A stretch of 64,000 nt of DNA from Algibacter miyuki (GCF_042427745.1 NZ_JBHMFA010000001.1); one strand, 5' to 3'. Shown: positions 44,008-53,273, counted from the first letter of the stretch. Program-made: numbers and translations. Notes: generated from the sequence alone by a model not told the origin.

Positions 44008-45624
44008 ATGGGAAATTACACTCAAACTACGAAAACGATTGCGTTAGAATCTTACGGTATTAAAAAGGCCAAAATTCATTATCAATTATCACCCGAGGAA
44101 CTTCATGCTATTGCTATTGAAAAAGGGCAGGGGCAAACAGCTTCGTCTGGAGCTTTAGCAGTAAATACAGGTGAATTTACAGGGCGATCGCCAAAAGATC
44201 GCTTTATTGTTAAAGACGATATTACTAAAGATAAAGTATGGTGGGGCGATATCAATATCCCTTTTGAAGCGGATAAATTTGATGCGCTTTATAATAAGGT
44301 TGTTGATTACTTGTCGGGAAAAGAAATTTTTGTTCGCGATAGTTATGCTTGCGCCGATGAAAATTATAAACTGAATATTAGAGTTATAAATGAATTTCCG
44401 TGGAGCAACCAGTTTGCTTACAATATGTTTTTAAGGCCTACGGAAGCCGAATTGGAAGATTTTACCCCGGAATGGACGGTTGTTAATGCACCCGGATTTA
44501 TGGCTGTAGCAGCCGAAGATGGAACGCGACAACATAATTTTGCTATTTTAAACTTCACTAAAAAGATAGCCTTAATTGGTGGAACGGGATATACAGGAGA
44601 AATTAAAAAAGGCATTTTTTCGGCATTGAATTTTATTTTGCCTGTATTTAAAAACACCCTACCTATGCATTGCAGTGCCAATGTGGGGGAAGATGGAGAT
44701 ACAGCTATTTTCTTTGGACTTTCAGGAACAGGAAAAACAACGTTGTCTACCGACCCGAATAGAAGCTTAATTGGCGATGATGAGCATGGGTGGACTAATG
44801 AAAATTCAGTATTTAACTTTGAAGGCGGTTGCTATGCTAAAGTGATTAACCTTTGTAAAGATAACGAGCCTGAGATTTTTGATGCCATTAAAAAAGGAGC
44901 TATTCTTGAAAATGTTATTTTAGATAAAAGCGGCGATGTTAATTTTGCCGATACATCGATTACACAAAACACACGAGTAAGTTATCCGATAGATCATATT
45001 GAGAATATCAGGAAACCTTCCGTAGGGAAAAATCCGAAGAATATTTTCTTTTTAACGGCAGATGCTTTTGGTGTTTTACCTCCAATTTCTAAGTTAACAC
45101 CAAGCCAGGCTGCATATCATTTTATTTCGGGTTATACGGCTAAAGTTGCAGGAACCGAAGCGGGTGTTGTTGAACCTGTACCATCGTTCTCAGCTTGTTT
45201 TGGTGCACCTTTTATGCCATTACATCCTTCTAAATACGCCGAGATGTTAAGTCAAAAAATGACTGATGCTGGTGTAAATGTATGGTTGGTAAATACCGGT
45301 TGGACGGGCGGTCCTTACGGTGTAGGTACACGTATGAAATTGAAATATACCAGAGCCATGATAAACGCTGTGCTTAATGGTGATTTGGGTTTATACACTT
45401 ATGATGATTACCATATTCACTCGGTATTTGGTGTGGCGCAACCTCGGGAATGTCCAGGTGTACCAACCAGTGTTTTGAGTCCGCGTGCCACTTGGAATGA
45501 TGATGAAGCTTATTATACAACAGCTTTTAAATTAACTAATGCATTTCGTGAGAATTTCAAAAAATTCGAAGCCCATTGTAGTGAAGAAATTAGACGTGGC
45601 GGCCCGCAACGTTATGCATTCTAG
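44008..45624 (+). CDS. pckA: Phosphoenolpyruvate carboxykinase (ATP)
   Basis: 538 residues; converts oxaloacetate and ATP to PEP at the entry to gluconeogenesis. The P-loop GLSGTGKTTLS is at about 237-247, with the metal-binding DDEHGW just after and the kinase-specific GRSPKDRF at about 54-61. Length is typical for the ATP-dependent bacterial type. It is cytoplasmic and is ended by a strong terminator. Confidence 0.97.
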   Translation: MGNYTQTTKTIALESYGIKKAKIHYQLSPEELHAIAIEKGQGQTASSGALAVNTGEFTGRSPKDRFIVKDDITKDKVWWGDINIPFEADKFDALYNKVVDYLSGKEIFVRDSYACADENYKLNIRVINEFPWSNQFAYNMFLRPTEAELEDFTPEWTVVNAPGFMAVAAEDGTRQHNFAILNFTKKIALIGGTGYTGEIKKGIFSALNFILPVFKNTLPMHCSANVGEDGDTAIFFGLSGTGKTTLSTDPNRSLIGDDEHGWTNENSVFNFEGGCYAKVINLCKDNEPEIFDAIKKGAILENVILDKSGDVNFADTSITQNTRVSYPIDHIENIRKPSVGKNPKNIFFLTADAFGVLPPISKLTPSQAAYHFISGYTAKVAGTEAGVVEPVPSFSACFGAPFMPLHPSKYAEMLSQKMTDAGVNVWLVNTGWTGGPYGVGTRMKLKYTRAMINAVLNGDLGLYTYDDYHIHSVFGVAQPRECPGVPTSVLSPRATWNDDEAYYTTAFKLTNAFRENFKKFEAHCSEEIRRGGPQRYAF

Positions 45625-45650
45625 TAGAATTCTATTAGATTGAATTATAT

Positions 45651-45690
45651 AAAAAAGAGCGATTTCATAACTTTGAAATCGCTCTTTTTA
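45651..45690. terminator. Terminator after pckA
   Basis: AAAAAAGAGCGATTTCA and TGAAATCGCTCTTTTT form a long stem with A and T runs; it can serve both convergent genes. Confidence 0.88.
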
Positions 45691-45711
45691 TTTATTTATA
45701 AGTCGTGTTCT

Positions 45712-46317
45712 TTATAAAACTTTATCGTGTACTTTGGCGTGTTTTCCGTTGTTCCAAAGGGTTAAAATATCAGTGGCCACATGAGCACCACTTCCGGAAG
45801 CTATGGCAAATTGACTGCGCCATCCGGCTAAAGTACCAGCGACATAAAGATTAGTTTCAATTAAATGATCGGTATTTTTTAACCAAATACGATCTTTTTC
45901 GGCCGCAGCTCTAGGGTGTGGTTCTATAAATGGCTCTAAGCCATTGATGTTTATTAAATTGGTGTAACCTACAGCAACTACCACGATTTTAGCTGTGTAA
46001 GTGCTTTTGTTTGTGGTTACCGTAAAACCGTTTTCAGATTTTGAAATATCAGAAACCTTTTCGTGGTCTATTTGTTCAACATGCGGATATAACGCGGTAA
46101 GTTGCGCAATGCCATTATCTAAAATAGATTCGCCAGTGGTACCTGGAGCCAGACCTAATACGTTATTAAATAAGGCTGTTTGTAAATGTGATGTTTTTTG
46201 GTGGGTGATTATCGCTATGGATTTATCTTTAGCAAAGGCTTTGTTTTGGGCCGAACCTAAAACTAAGGCGCAAGATAAACCTGCTGCACCGCCACCAATA
46301 ATTAAAGCATCAATCAT
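45712..46317 (-). CDS. Short FAD-dependent oxidoreductase, thioredoxin-reductase-like
   Basis: 201 residues, against about 310 in thioredoxin reductases. The FAD-binding IIGGGAAGLSCALVLG lies at 6-21, and the C-terminal NLYVAGTLAGWRSQFAIASG (about 156-175) is the second FAD motif. The NADPH domain and the CxxC redox pair are missing, yet the frame is intact and the two FAD segments join smoothly. This suggests a natural minimal flavoprotein. It is first in the transcription direction after the small gene at 46319 (1 bp gap). Confidence 0.82.
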   Translation of the reverse strand: MIDALIIGGGAAGLSCALVLGSAQNKAFAKDKSIAIITHQKTSHLQTALFNNVLGLAPGTTGESILDNGIAQLTALYPHVEQIDHEKVSDISKSENGFTVTTNKSTYTAKIVVVAVGYTNLININGLEPFIEPHPRAAAEKDRIWLKNTDHLIETNLYVAGTLAGWRSQFAIASGSGAHVATDILTLWNNGKHAKVHDKVL

Positions 46318-46318
46318 A

Positions 46319-46522
46319 TTAATTACGTCCTTTTACTTTTTGTTCAATTTGCTTAGAAACTCTTAAAATAAGCATCATTAAAATAACGCAAAGCGAAGCT
46401 ACAATGGTAATTATAGCAATGGCGCTTTGGCCTTCTAATGGATTACTGAAATCAATTTGTGTAAAGTTAAAAGCAATAAGTGCTAAGGCAAGTATGCTGA
46501 GTACGATGGTTAAAATTTTCAT
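46319..46522 (-). CDS. Small two-helix membrane protein
   Basis: 67 residues with two hydrophobic segments (about 1-21 and 36-57) and a basic C-terminus. No family recognised. It lies between the MarC gene (12 bp upstream) and the flavoprotein gene (1 bp downstream), so the three probably form one operon. Confidence 0.65.
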   Translation of the reverse strand: MKILTIVLSILALALIAFNFTQIDFSNPLEGQSAIAIITIVASLCVILMMLILRVSKQIEQKVKGRN

Positions 46523-46534
46523 AGGATATAAAGA

Positions 46535-47122
46535 TTATGCAACTTGAAAAAGTGCTTTAATGTTGTGAGTAAATAATTTTACGGCAATAGCCAATAATAT
46601 AACGCCAAATACTTTACGAATTATATTGATGCCATTTTGCCCTAGAATACGCTCTATGCGTGTTGATGTTTTTAAAACGATATAAATAATAAGGACATTC
46701 ATTAAAACGGCAACAATAATATTTTCTATTCTGAACTCTGCTCTAAGCGATAATAAAGTGGTTAAACTTCCAGGTCCTGCAATTAATGGAAAAGCTAGAG
46801 GGAATACAGCGGTATTCATCGAGGTTTCTTCGTCTTGCTTATAAAGTGTAATACCTAAAATCATTTCTAAAGCAATAAAAAATAGGATAAAAGCACCAGC
46901 TACGGCAAAAGAATTAACATCAATACCAATAAGGTTCAAAATACTTTTTCCTAGAAATAAAAAAATAATTAAAATAACACCTGCAATAACAGATGCTTTT
47001 CCACTTTGTATATGTCCTGCTTTTTTACGTAAATCGATAACAATCGGTATGTTACCAATGATGTCTATAACAGCAAAGAGCACCATAAAAGCTGTAATGA
47101 TTTCTTTAAAATTAAGTTGCAT
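46535..47122 (-). CDS. MarC family membrane protein
   Basis: 195 residues with six membrane segments. MarC-type motifs are present: FAVIDIIGNIPIVIDL (16-31), FPLAFPLIAGPGSLTTLLSL (about 107-126) and the C-terminal IIRKVFGVILLAIAVKL. Members were once thought to be antibiotic-resistance related, but the transported substrate is unknown. Confidence 0.9.
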   Translation of the reverse strand: MQLNFKEIITAFMVLFAVIDIIGNIPIVIDLRKKAGHIQSGKASVIAGVILIIFLFLGKSILNLIGIDVNSFAVAGAFILFFIALEMILGITLYKQDEETSMNTAVFPLAFPLIAGPGSLTTLLSLRAEFRIENIIVAVLMNVLIIYIVLKTSTRIERILGQNGINIIRKVFGVILLAIAVKLFTHNIKALFQVA

Positions 47123-47220
47123 AAATTGGGGCTTTAAATTTTCGGCAAAAGTAGTTTATTTTTTTAATTAAAAAGACTAAGGTATTAACTATTTTTGTAG
47201 TCTACAAGATAAAAAAATAT

Positions 47221-47784
47221 ATGTTTCAATTAGGGAAAACCATTGTGTCAGAGGACGTTATAAAGAAGGATTTTTTATGTAACCTATCGGCCTGTAAAGG
47301 GGCTTGTTGTATCGATGGAGATGCGGGAGCGCCGTTGGAAGCGGAGGAGACAGAAATATTAAAATCTATTTACCCGAAGGTGAAACCCTTTTTGCGCCAA
47401 GAAGGTATTGATGCTATCGAAGCTCAAGGTACTTTTACAACATCGGAAGATGGCGATTTGGAAACGCCGTTAATTAATGGAGCCGATTGCGCTTATGTGA
47501 TTTTCGATGATAAAAACGTAGCGCTTTGTGCTATTGAAGAAGCTTATAATCAGGGTGAAATATCATGGAAAAAGCCCGTTTCTTGTCATTTATACCCAGT
47601 TCGAGTGAGCGATTATACCGAGTTTTCTGCAATTAACTATCATAAATGGCAAATTTGCGACGATGCTTGTTCTTTAGGAGAAGAATTGGGTGTGCCTATT
47701 TATAAATTCGTAAAGGAAGCTTTGATTAGAAAGTTTGGCGAAGACTGGTATATGGAACTTGAAAAGGTAGCCGAAACCATGTAA
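47221..47784 (+). CDS. DUF3109 cysteine-rich protein
   Basis: 187 residues. The N-terminal cluster CNLSACKGACC (about 21-31) and later cysteines in NGADCAYV, VALCAIEE, PVSCHLYPVRV and QICDDAC fit DUF3109, whose pattern suggests binding of a metal or iron-sulfur cluster, in relation to YkgJ-type proteins. Its enzymatic role is unknown. It is cytoplasmic, with no signal peptide. Confidence 0.9.
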   Translation: MFQLGKTIVSEDVIKKDFLCNLSACKGACCIDGDAGAPLEAEETEILKSIYPKVKPFLRQEGIDAIEAQGTFTTSEDGDLETPLINGADCAYVIFDDKNVALCAIEEAYNQGEISWKKPVSCHLYPVRVSDYTEFSAINYHKWQICDDACSLGEELGVPIYKFVKEALIRKFGEDWYMELEKVAETM

Positions 47785-48466
47785 ATTAAAAATCGGCTGT
47801 CTTTATTCGGTTTTATTTTTTTCAAAATAAATTATTTTAAAGCATTGCAACTTTTGTGGTGATGCGTACGCGAGTATTTTATAAAATCATACTTTTTTAA
47901 GGCTGGTTTTGCTTTTACTATTTTTAAATTTTGAACACTTTTTAAGTGAAAAAAAAATAAAAAAAGTGGTATTTAAATTTTGATTTTAGGAAAGTTTATA
48001 ATGCAAAATTAAATAGCAATCCTTTCATGAATTATTGAAAATTGGCAAAAATAAGGAAAGTGAAATACAGGACAATCAAGTGTAAAACAAGGGGTTTTAA
48101 GGCGAATTTGTAGTGATAATTCTAGGTGCAAACTTGGTTTTTTAATGTTTTTAATATTTTGATATTCAGAATGATAAGAATATCAAAAAAATAGCGGGAG
48201 CTTTTTGCGATATTTCTAAATTGTTAAAAACTTGTTGACAATGTTTATAAAATACCCTTTCATTTTAAACTACAATTGTCAATCTTTGTTGTCGGCAAAA
48301 ATAGCAACGCTTTTCTTTTTAATATAAGATGGATTAGTAATGTAAAAGAAGCCTCTTTTTATTTCTCTAAAGGGAAAACATAACACGATTTTACAGATTA
48401 ATTAATAGTATTTTGAATTACTTATTACGATTCAAATGACGATCTAGCTAGTAACAGAAAATAATT
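47785..48466. other. Long AT-rich gene-free stretch upstream of nrdB
   Basis: 682 bp without a convincing coding frame, tRNA or repeat copy. TTGACA at 48235-48240 and TACAATTG at 48271-48278 are possible promoter parts but their spacing is wrong for a pair. It probably carries the nrd promoter and a long leader; I could not identify an NrdR box. Confidence 0.55.
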
Positions 48467-49741
48467 ATGGAGATTACACAAATTATAAAAAGAGATTACG
48501 AAACAAGTCCTTTTGTTTTAAGCAAAATCTCTAATGCAGTTGAAAAAGCCATGCTTTCAGTTGGAAACGGAACTAAAGAAGATGCTGAATCGGTTGCTAT
48601 AAAAGTTTTAAAAACGTTACTAGAAAGAAAAGAAAAAGATATTAATTATTTACCCAACGTAGAGCAAGTTCAAGATCTTGTTGAGGATAAATTAATGGAT
48701 AGCCAGTTTCACGATGTTGCAAAAGCATACATATTATATAGAAACGAGCAAACTAGAAGTAGAAAAACCAATATTTTCGAAAAACGAATTAACCTAAAAC
48801 CTTACGAATACCCAGCACTTAACGATTATGTTGATGCGATTAGACATTCGTATTGGATTCATTCAGAATTTAATTTCACTAGTGATATTCAAGATTTTAA
48901 AACACGCCTAACACCAATAGAGCAAAATGCCATTAAGAATACTATGTTGGCTATTTCTCAAATTGAAGTTGCTGTAAAAAGCTTTTGGGGCGATATTTAT
49001 AATAAAATGCCAAAACCAGAAATTGGTTCGGTAGGTGCTACTTTTGCTGAAAGTGAAGTACGCCATCATGATGCATATTCGCATTTACTGGAAATATTAG
49101 GTCTTAACAATGAGTTTAAAAACCTAAAGAAAAAACCGGTAATAATGAGACGTGTACATTATTTAGAAACCGCTTTAAAAAATGCTAAAAGTGAAAATAA
49201 TAAGGATTATGCAGAATCTATTTTGCTATTCTCTTTATTTATTGAACATGTGTCTCTGTTTTCACAATTTTTAATAATTATGGCGTTTAATAAACATAAA
49301 AACATGCTTAAAGGGGTGTCTAATGTTGTTGAAGCGACTTCTAAAGAAGAACAAATACATGGCGATTTCGGCATTGATATTATTCAAATTATAAAAGAAG
49401 AAAACCCAACTTGGTTTGATGCTGAGCATGAAGCCTTAATTAAACAATTATGTATTGAAGCTTTCGATTCTGAAAGTGATATCGTGGATTGGATTTTTGA
49501 AGATGGTGAATTGGATTTCTTACCAAAAGATGTGATTAATGAATTTATTAAAAACAGATTCAATAATTCGTTAGAGAGCATTGGTATTGAAAAAGTATTT
49601 GAAGTTAATGACGATTTAATAAAACAGACTGAATGGTTTGATGATGAAATTATCGGAACAAAACACGGTGATTTCTTTGTTAAACGCTCCATAAATTACA
49701 GTAAAAGAACGAAAAGTATAACTAGCGACGACCTATTTTAA
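48467..49741 (+). CDS. nrdB: Ribonucleotide reductase beta subunit with N-terminal ATP-cone
   Basis: 424 residues. Residues 1-95 are an ATP-cone (IIKRDYETSPFVLSKISNAV, VEQVQDLVEDKLM, AKAYILYRNEQ), normally found on NrdA. The metal-radical core follows from about 105: Glu197, His200 and Tyr204 in ESEVRHHDAY correspond to E. coli Glu115, His118 and Tyr122. In Leeuwenhoekiella blandensis an NrdB of this build is allosterically controlled by its own ATP-cone and uses a manganese centre. Here nrdA, lacking an ATP-cone, follows 2 bp later. Confidence 0.95.
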   Translation: MEITQIIKRDYETSPFVLSKISNAVEKAMLSVGNGTKEDAESVAIKVLKTLLERKEKDINYLPNVEQVQDLVEDKLMDSQFHDVAKAYILYRNEQTRSRKTNIFEKRINLKPYEYPALNDYVDAIRHSYWIHSEFNFTSDIQDFKTRLTPIEQNAIKNTMLAISQIEVAVKSFWGDIYNKMPKPEIGSVGATFAESEVRHHDAYSHLLEILGLNNEFKNLKKKPVIMRRVHYLETALKNAKSENNKDYAESILLFSLFIEHVSLFSQFLIIMAFNKHKNMLKGVSNVVEATSKEEQIHGDFGIDIIQIIKEENPTWFDAEHEALIKQLCIEAFDSESDIVDWIFEDGELDFLPKDVINEFIKNRFNNSLESIGIEKVFEVNDDLIKQTEWFDDEIIGTKHGDFFVKRSINYSKRTKSITSDDLF

Positions 49742-49743
49742 AA

Positions 49744-51540
49744 ATGAACAATCAGACAGAAAATCAGACCGAAAAGAGTTTAAATCAAGACACAACATCA
49801 TCTAATTACGATGATTTGAAAAAAGCTAGAAAAGAAGCTAGAAAAGAAATAGGGAAACAGCCAGAAATTAAATGGTTAACCGAAAATAGTCGCAAGTTTT
49901 TAGGATCTGGATACCTTACAGAAGGTGCAACACCAGAAGGAAGAATAAGAGAAATTGCAGAACGTGCCGAAGAAATTTTAAAAATCGATGGTTTTGCCGA
50001 TAAGTTTTACGGGTACATGGCCGAAGGGTATTACTCTTTAGCATCTCCAGTATGGTCTAACTTTGGGAAACGTCGTGGCTTACCAATTAGTTGTTTTGGT
50101 TCGCATATTTCTGATGATATGGGCGATATTTTATATACCCAATCAGAAGTTGGAATGATGTCTAAACTTGGTGGTGGTACATCAGGATATTTCGGAAAAT
50201 TGCGCCATAGAGGTGCACCAGTAAAAAATAACGGAGAGTCTTCAGGTGCAGTTCACATCATGCAACTTTTCGAAAAAATGGTCGATGTTGTAAGTCAAGG
50301 GTCTGTACGTCGTGGTCGTTTTTCACCGTATTTACCAATTGAGCACCAGGATATCCACGAGTTTTTAGAAATAGGAACAGAAGGAAATCCAATTCAAGAA
50401 TTAACGCACGGTGTTACTGTAAGTAACGAGTGGATGCAAGAAATGATTGATGGTGATGCTGATAAAAGAGCCATTTGGGCAAAAGTATTACAACGTAGAG
50501 GCGAAATAGGATACCCATATATTTTCTTTAGAGACAACGCGAACAACAACGCACCAGATGTTTATAAAGATAAAAATCATGAGATTTACGCTAGTAACTT
50601 ATGCTCGGAAATTATGTTACCTACTAACGATCGTTGGTCTTTTGTATGTGTATTATCTTCTATCAATTTATTAAAGTATGATGAGTGGAAAGATACCGAT
50701 GCGGTAGAAACTATGGTGTACTTTCTAGATGCCGTTTTAGAAGAATTTATTACCAAGTTAGAAGTTTATAGGGATTCTGATAATAGAGACGATAGACACA
50801 CCTTCATGTTTATGGAGAAAGCGTATACGTTTGCAAAAGAAAACCGTGCTTTAGGTATGGGCGCTTTAGGATGGCACTCATTATTACAATCTAAAATGTT
50901 AGGTTTTGATAGTCAAGAAGCTTTCGATTTAAACAGTGAAATATTTAAAACGATTAAAGAAAAATCAGTTAAAGCTTCAGAAGAATTAGCTGTTTTATTT
51001 GGCGAGCCAGAAGTTTTAAAAGGTTACGGTAGAAGAAATACAACATTAAATGCTGTAGCTCCAACAACCTCTTCAGCTTTTATTTTAGGACAAGTATCAC
51101 AAGGTATTGAGCCAATTTGGTCTAATAGTTATGTAAAAGATATTGCAAAAATAAAAACGACTATTAAAAACCCGTTCTTATTAGATCTTTTAGAAGAAAA
51201 AGGAATTAATACTACGGAAATTTGGAAGTCTATTCGTGATAATGATGGATCGGTACAACATCTAGAAGAAGAGCTTACAGAGCACGAAAGAGATGTGTTT
51301 AAAACCTATTCTGAAATTGACCAGATGACTATTATTTATCAGGCTGCCAACAGACAGAACCATATTGATCAAGCACAATCGTTAAATATTATGGTGCACC
51401 CAGATATGCCTGTAAAAGATATTAATAAAATCTATGTTACAGCTTGGCAATTAGGTGTTAAATCGTTGTATTACCAACACAGTATGAATGCTGCACAAAA
51501 ATTCAAACAAAAGAAAGAATGTAAAAGTTGTGAAGGTTAA
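49744..51540 (+). CDS. nrdA: Ribonucleotide reductase alpha subunit without ATP-cone
   Basis: 598 residues, shorter than the roughly 760 of E. coli NrdA because the N-terminal ATP-cone is missing. Active-site residues are visible: redox Cys117 (PISCFGS) and Cys302 (FVCVLSSI), the NLCSE block with Asn285, Cys287 and Glu289, and the C-terminal shuttle pair Cys593 and Cys596 (CKSC). The double Tyr near the C-terminus (SLYYQHS) carries radical transfer. It reduces ribonucleotides to deoxyribonucleotides with NrdB. Confidence 0.96.
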   Translation: MNNQTENQTEKSLNQDTTSSNYDDLKKARKEARKEIGKQPEIKWLTENSRKFLGSGYLTEGATPEGRIREIAERAEEILKIDGFADKFYGYMAEGYYSLASPVWSNFGKRRGLPISCFGSHISDDMGDILYTQSEVGMMSKLGGGTSGYFGKLRHRGAPVKNNGESSGAVHIMQLFEKMVDVVSQGSVRRGRFSPYLPIEHQDIHEFLEIGTEGNPIQELTHGVTVSNEWMQEMIDGDADKRAIWAKVLQRRGEIGYPYIFFRDNANNNAPDVYKDKNHEIYASNLCSEIMLPTNDRWSFVCVLSSINLLKYDEWKDTDAVETMVYFLDAVLEEFITKLEVYRDSDNRDDRHTFMFMEKAYTFAKENRALGMGALGWHSLLQSKMLGFDSQEAFDLNSEIFKTIKEKSVKASEELAVLFGEPEVLKGYGRRNTTLNAVAPTTSSAFILGQVSQGIEPIWSNSYVKDIAKIKTTIKNPFLLDLLEEKGINTTEIWKSIRDNDGSVQHLEEELTEHERDVFKTYSEIDQMTIIYQAANRQNHIDQAQSLNIMVHPDMPVKDINKIYVTAWQLGVKSLYYQHSMNAAQKFKQKKECKSCEG

Positions 51541-51600
51541 TATTCACACTTAAAAGATAGAGTATTGAAAATCCTGCTATAGGGGTAGGTAAGTGTTAAT

Positions 51601-51631
51601 TAAAGCATCTCGAAAGAGGTGCTTTTTTTTT
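51601..51631 (+). terminator. Terminator after nrdA
   Basis: AAAGCATCTC and GAGGTGCTTT pair around GAAA, followed by a T-run, 60 bp after the stop. Confidence 0.85.
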
Positions 51632-51676
51632 ATGCCTTCAATTGAAATAGAAAAGAATTTACTTTATATTTAAAAC

Positions 51677-51708
51677 CGAAAAAGGAAGCTGTGAGGCTTC
51701 CTTTTTTA
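51677..51708 (+). terminator. Second stem-loop downstream of nrdA
   Basis: AAAAAGGAAGC and GCTTCCTTTTT form a stem flanked by A and T runs. It may be a back-up terminator or mark the end of a transcript from the opposite side. Confidence 0.7.
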
Positions 51709-51787
51709 TATAACCCATAAGTTGCTAGATAATGCAGTAGCTAGGTTTTAAATAGTGTTTAAACTGGGTTTTAAACTAAAGTTATGG

Positions 51788-51889
51788 CTATTGACATAAA
51801 TACGATGTTTGAACGCTAACTATTACTTGGAATTTCTCGTTTGAACCAATGTTATATTTTTCAGTTGGTAACAAAATAAAAAAGCACCT
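51788..51889 (-). pseudogene. Remnant of a second ppnP gene, internally deleted
   Basis: On the minus strand an open stretch reads TEKYNIGSNEKFQVIVSVQT and SYLCQ then TAG. This matches the C-terminus of the intact ppnP at 52960 (GEKYTIDANEKFQVTVSEQT, AYLCQ) in 18 of 25 positions. Just upstream the DNA matches the ppnP 5' leader, including TTTTATTTTGT and CAACTGAAAAATATA. The coding part between is gone. The junction lies in a short run shared by leader and gene (GAAAAATATA), so a deletion of about 216 bp between these short repeats explains it. There is no start codon; it is non-functional as ppnP. Confidence 0.8.
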
Positions 51890-51908
51890 CAATTGAGGTG
51901 CTTTTTTA
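51878..51908. terminator. Bidirectional terminator downstream of the OmpA gene
   Basis: AAAAAAGCACCTCAA and TTGAGGTGCTTTTTT form a perfect palindrome. It partly overlaps the leader-derived end of the ppnP remnant. Confidence 0.85.
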
Positions 51909-51930
51909 TGCTTATATAGTTTGGTGTGTT

Positions 51931-52788
51931 TTAATCCAAAATATTGGTTTCGGCTAAGTCTTCATTGTTTTCAGACATTAAAGCGAAAAATTTATCAATG
52001 TTTGGAAGAATAATAATTTTTGTTCTTCTGTTTTTTGCTCTGTTTTCAGCCGAATCATTAGTCGCAACAGGTTGGTAGCTACTTCTACCAGCTGCAATTA
52101 GTTTTTCTGGAGCAACATTATATTTGCTTTGTAATTTACGAACAACAGATGTAGATCTTAATACACTTAAATCCCAATTATCGGCAATGTTAACCGTGTT
52201 TATTGTTCTAGAATCTGTGTGCCCTTCTACCATAACATCTAAACTAGGTTCAGAATTAATTACATCGGCTAATTTTTGTAAAATATTATCAGACTTAGCG
52301 CTTAAACGATGACTACCAGTATTAAATAACATATCATCTGCGATAGAAATCATAACTACAGTTTCGTTAATGTTTACCGCAAAATCTTCATCTTCATTGA
52401 TGTTACTTTCGTTAATGGTTTTTTGCAGATTATAGGCTACAGCTAAATTCATAGAATCTTTAAGCGTTTTTGCTTGGCTTAGTTTGTTTGGATCAACATG
52501 TTTAAGTGTTTCACGCATTTTAGACTTGACAGTATTAGAGATAACAACATTACCAACAACATCTAGTTTGGTATCGTTTTCTTGCTTTAAAGTCGCTAAT
52601 TTGGCGTTATAAGTATCAACGCGAGACTGAATTTTATCAAACTTTGCTTCTAAGTCTTCTTTCGCTACTCTGGTTTTAAGTAGTTCACTTTTTATTTCAC
52701 CATTTTCATGTTCAAGGGCTAAGTATTTCTTTTTTGAAACACAAGAAAAAGTAAGGGCCAATAGTAATATAATCGATATTTTCTTCAT
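51931..52788 (-). CDS. OmpA family peptidoglycan-associated lipoprotein
   Basis: 285 residues. The signal ends in LTFSC (Cys16). Residues about 20-75 are a coiled coil (YLALEHENGEIKSELLKTRV, AKEDLEAKFDKIQSRVDTYN), and residues about 155-270 are an OmpA C-terminal domain with LDVMVEGHTDSR and RAKNRRTKIIILP, which binds peptidoglycan. It is probably attached to the outer membrane. It is flanked by intact ppnP on its 5' side and the ppnP remnant on its 3' side. Confidence 0.9.
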   Translation of the reverse strand: MKKISIILLLALTFSCVSKKKYLALEHENGEIKSELLKTRVAKEDLEAKFDKIQSRVDTYNAKLATLKQENDTKLDVVGNVVISNTVKSKMRETLKHVDPNKLSQAKTLKDSMNLAVAYNLQKTINESNINEDEDFAVNINETVVMISIADDMLFNTGSHRLSAKSDNILQKLADVINSEPSLDVMVEGHTDSRTINTVNIADNWDLSVLRSTSVVRKLQSKYNVAPEKLIAAGRSSYQPVATNDSAENRAKNRRTKIIILPNIDKFFALMSENNEDLAETNILD

Positions 52789-52908
52789 AATAATAAAATT
52801 TTCATTTATTACATTTACGGTGAAGTATCGTGTTTAGACGTTAATAAGTAAATTTATTTAAAGAAACCAGGCTTAAATCGTTTCTGATTAGGCAGATGTG
52901 TTTAAAAC

Positions 52909-52940
52909 AAAAAAGCACACCTATTAGGGTGCGCTTTGTT
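52909..52940 (-). terminator. Terminator after ppnP
   Basis: On the minus strand AAAGCGCACC and GGTGTGCTTTTTT pair around CTAATA, 20 bp after the ppnP stop. Confidence 0.8.
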
Positions 52941-52959
52941 ATTTGTATCTTTTTTAGAT

Positions 52960-53241
52960 TTACTTATATTGACATAAGTAAGCTGTTTGTTCACTCACGG
53001 TTACCTGGAATTTCTCGTTGGCATCAATGGTATATTTTTCGCCAGCTTTATAAGTTACCCATTCTGATGAGTTTGGTAATTTTACTAACATTTCCCCTTC
53101 AATAACATTCATGGTTTCATGTTTTGTTGTTCCAAATTCGTAGGTTCCAGCTTCCATAACACCTATAGTAGATTGTCCTGTTGCCGATGTGTAGCCTAAC
53201 GATTTTACGTTGCTATCAAAATATTCGTTTGCAGATATCAT
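52960..53241 (-). CDS. ppnP: Pyrimidine/purine nucleoside phosphorylase
   Basis: 93 residues from Met 53241 (MISANEYFDSNVKSLGY); the upstream Met at 53283 lies in the terminator region and is rejected. It is a small single-domain cupin (FDSNVKSLGYTSATGQSTIG, GTYEFGTTKHETMNVIEGEM, YLCQYK), the family formerly named DUF1255. PpnP splits nucleosides with phosphate to a base and ribose-1-phosphate. A decayed second copy lies at 51788. Confidence 0.93.
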   Translation of the reverse strand: MISANEYFDSNVKSLGYTSATGQSTIGVMEAGTYEFGTTKHETMNVIEGEMLVKLPNSSEWVTYKAGEKYTIDANEKFQVTVSEQTAYLCQYK

Positions 53242-53273
53242 TTCTTTATATTTTTTCAGTTGATTACAAAAAT

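Noticed and set aside
47785..48466. NrdR box, riboswitch or small gene before nrdB.
   Set aside because: I found no motif pair or structure that I could support; only AT-rich sequence and poorly spaced promoter-like words.
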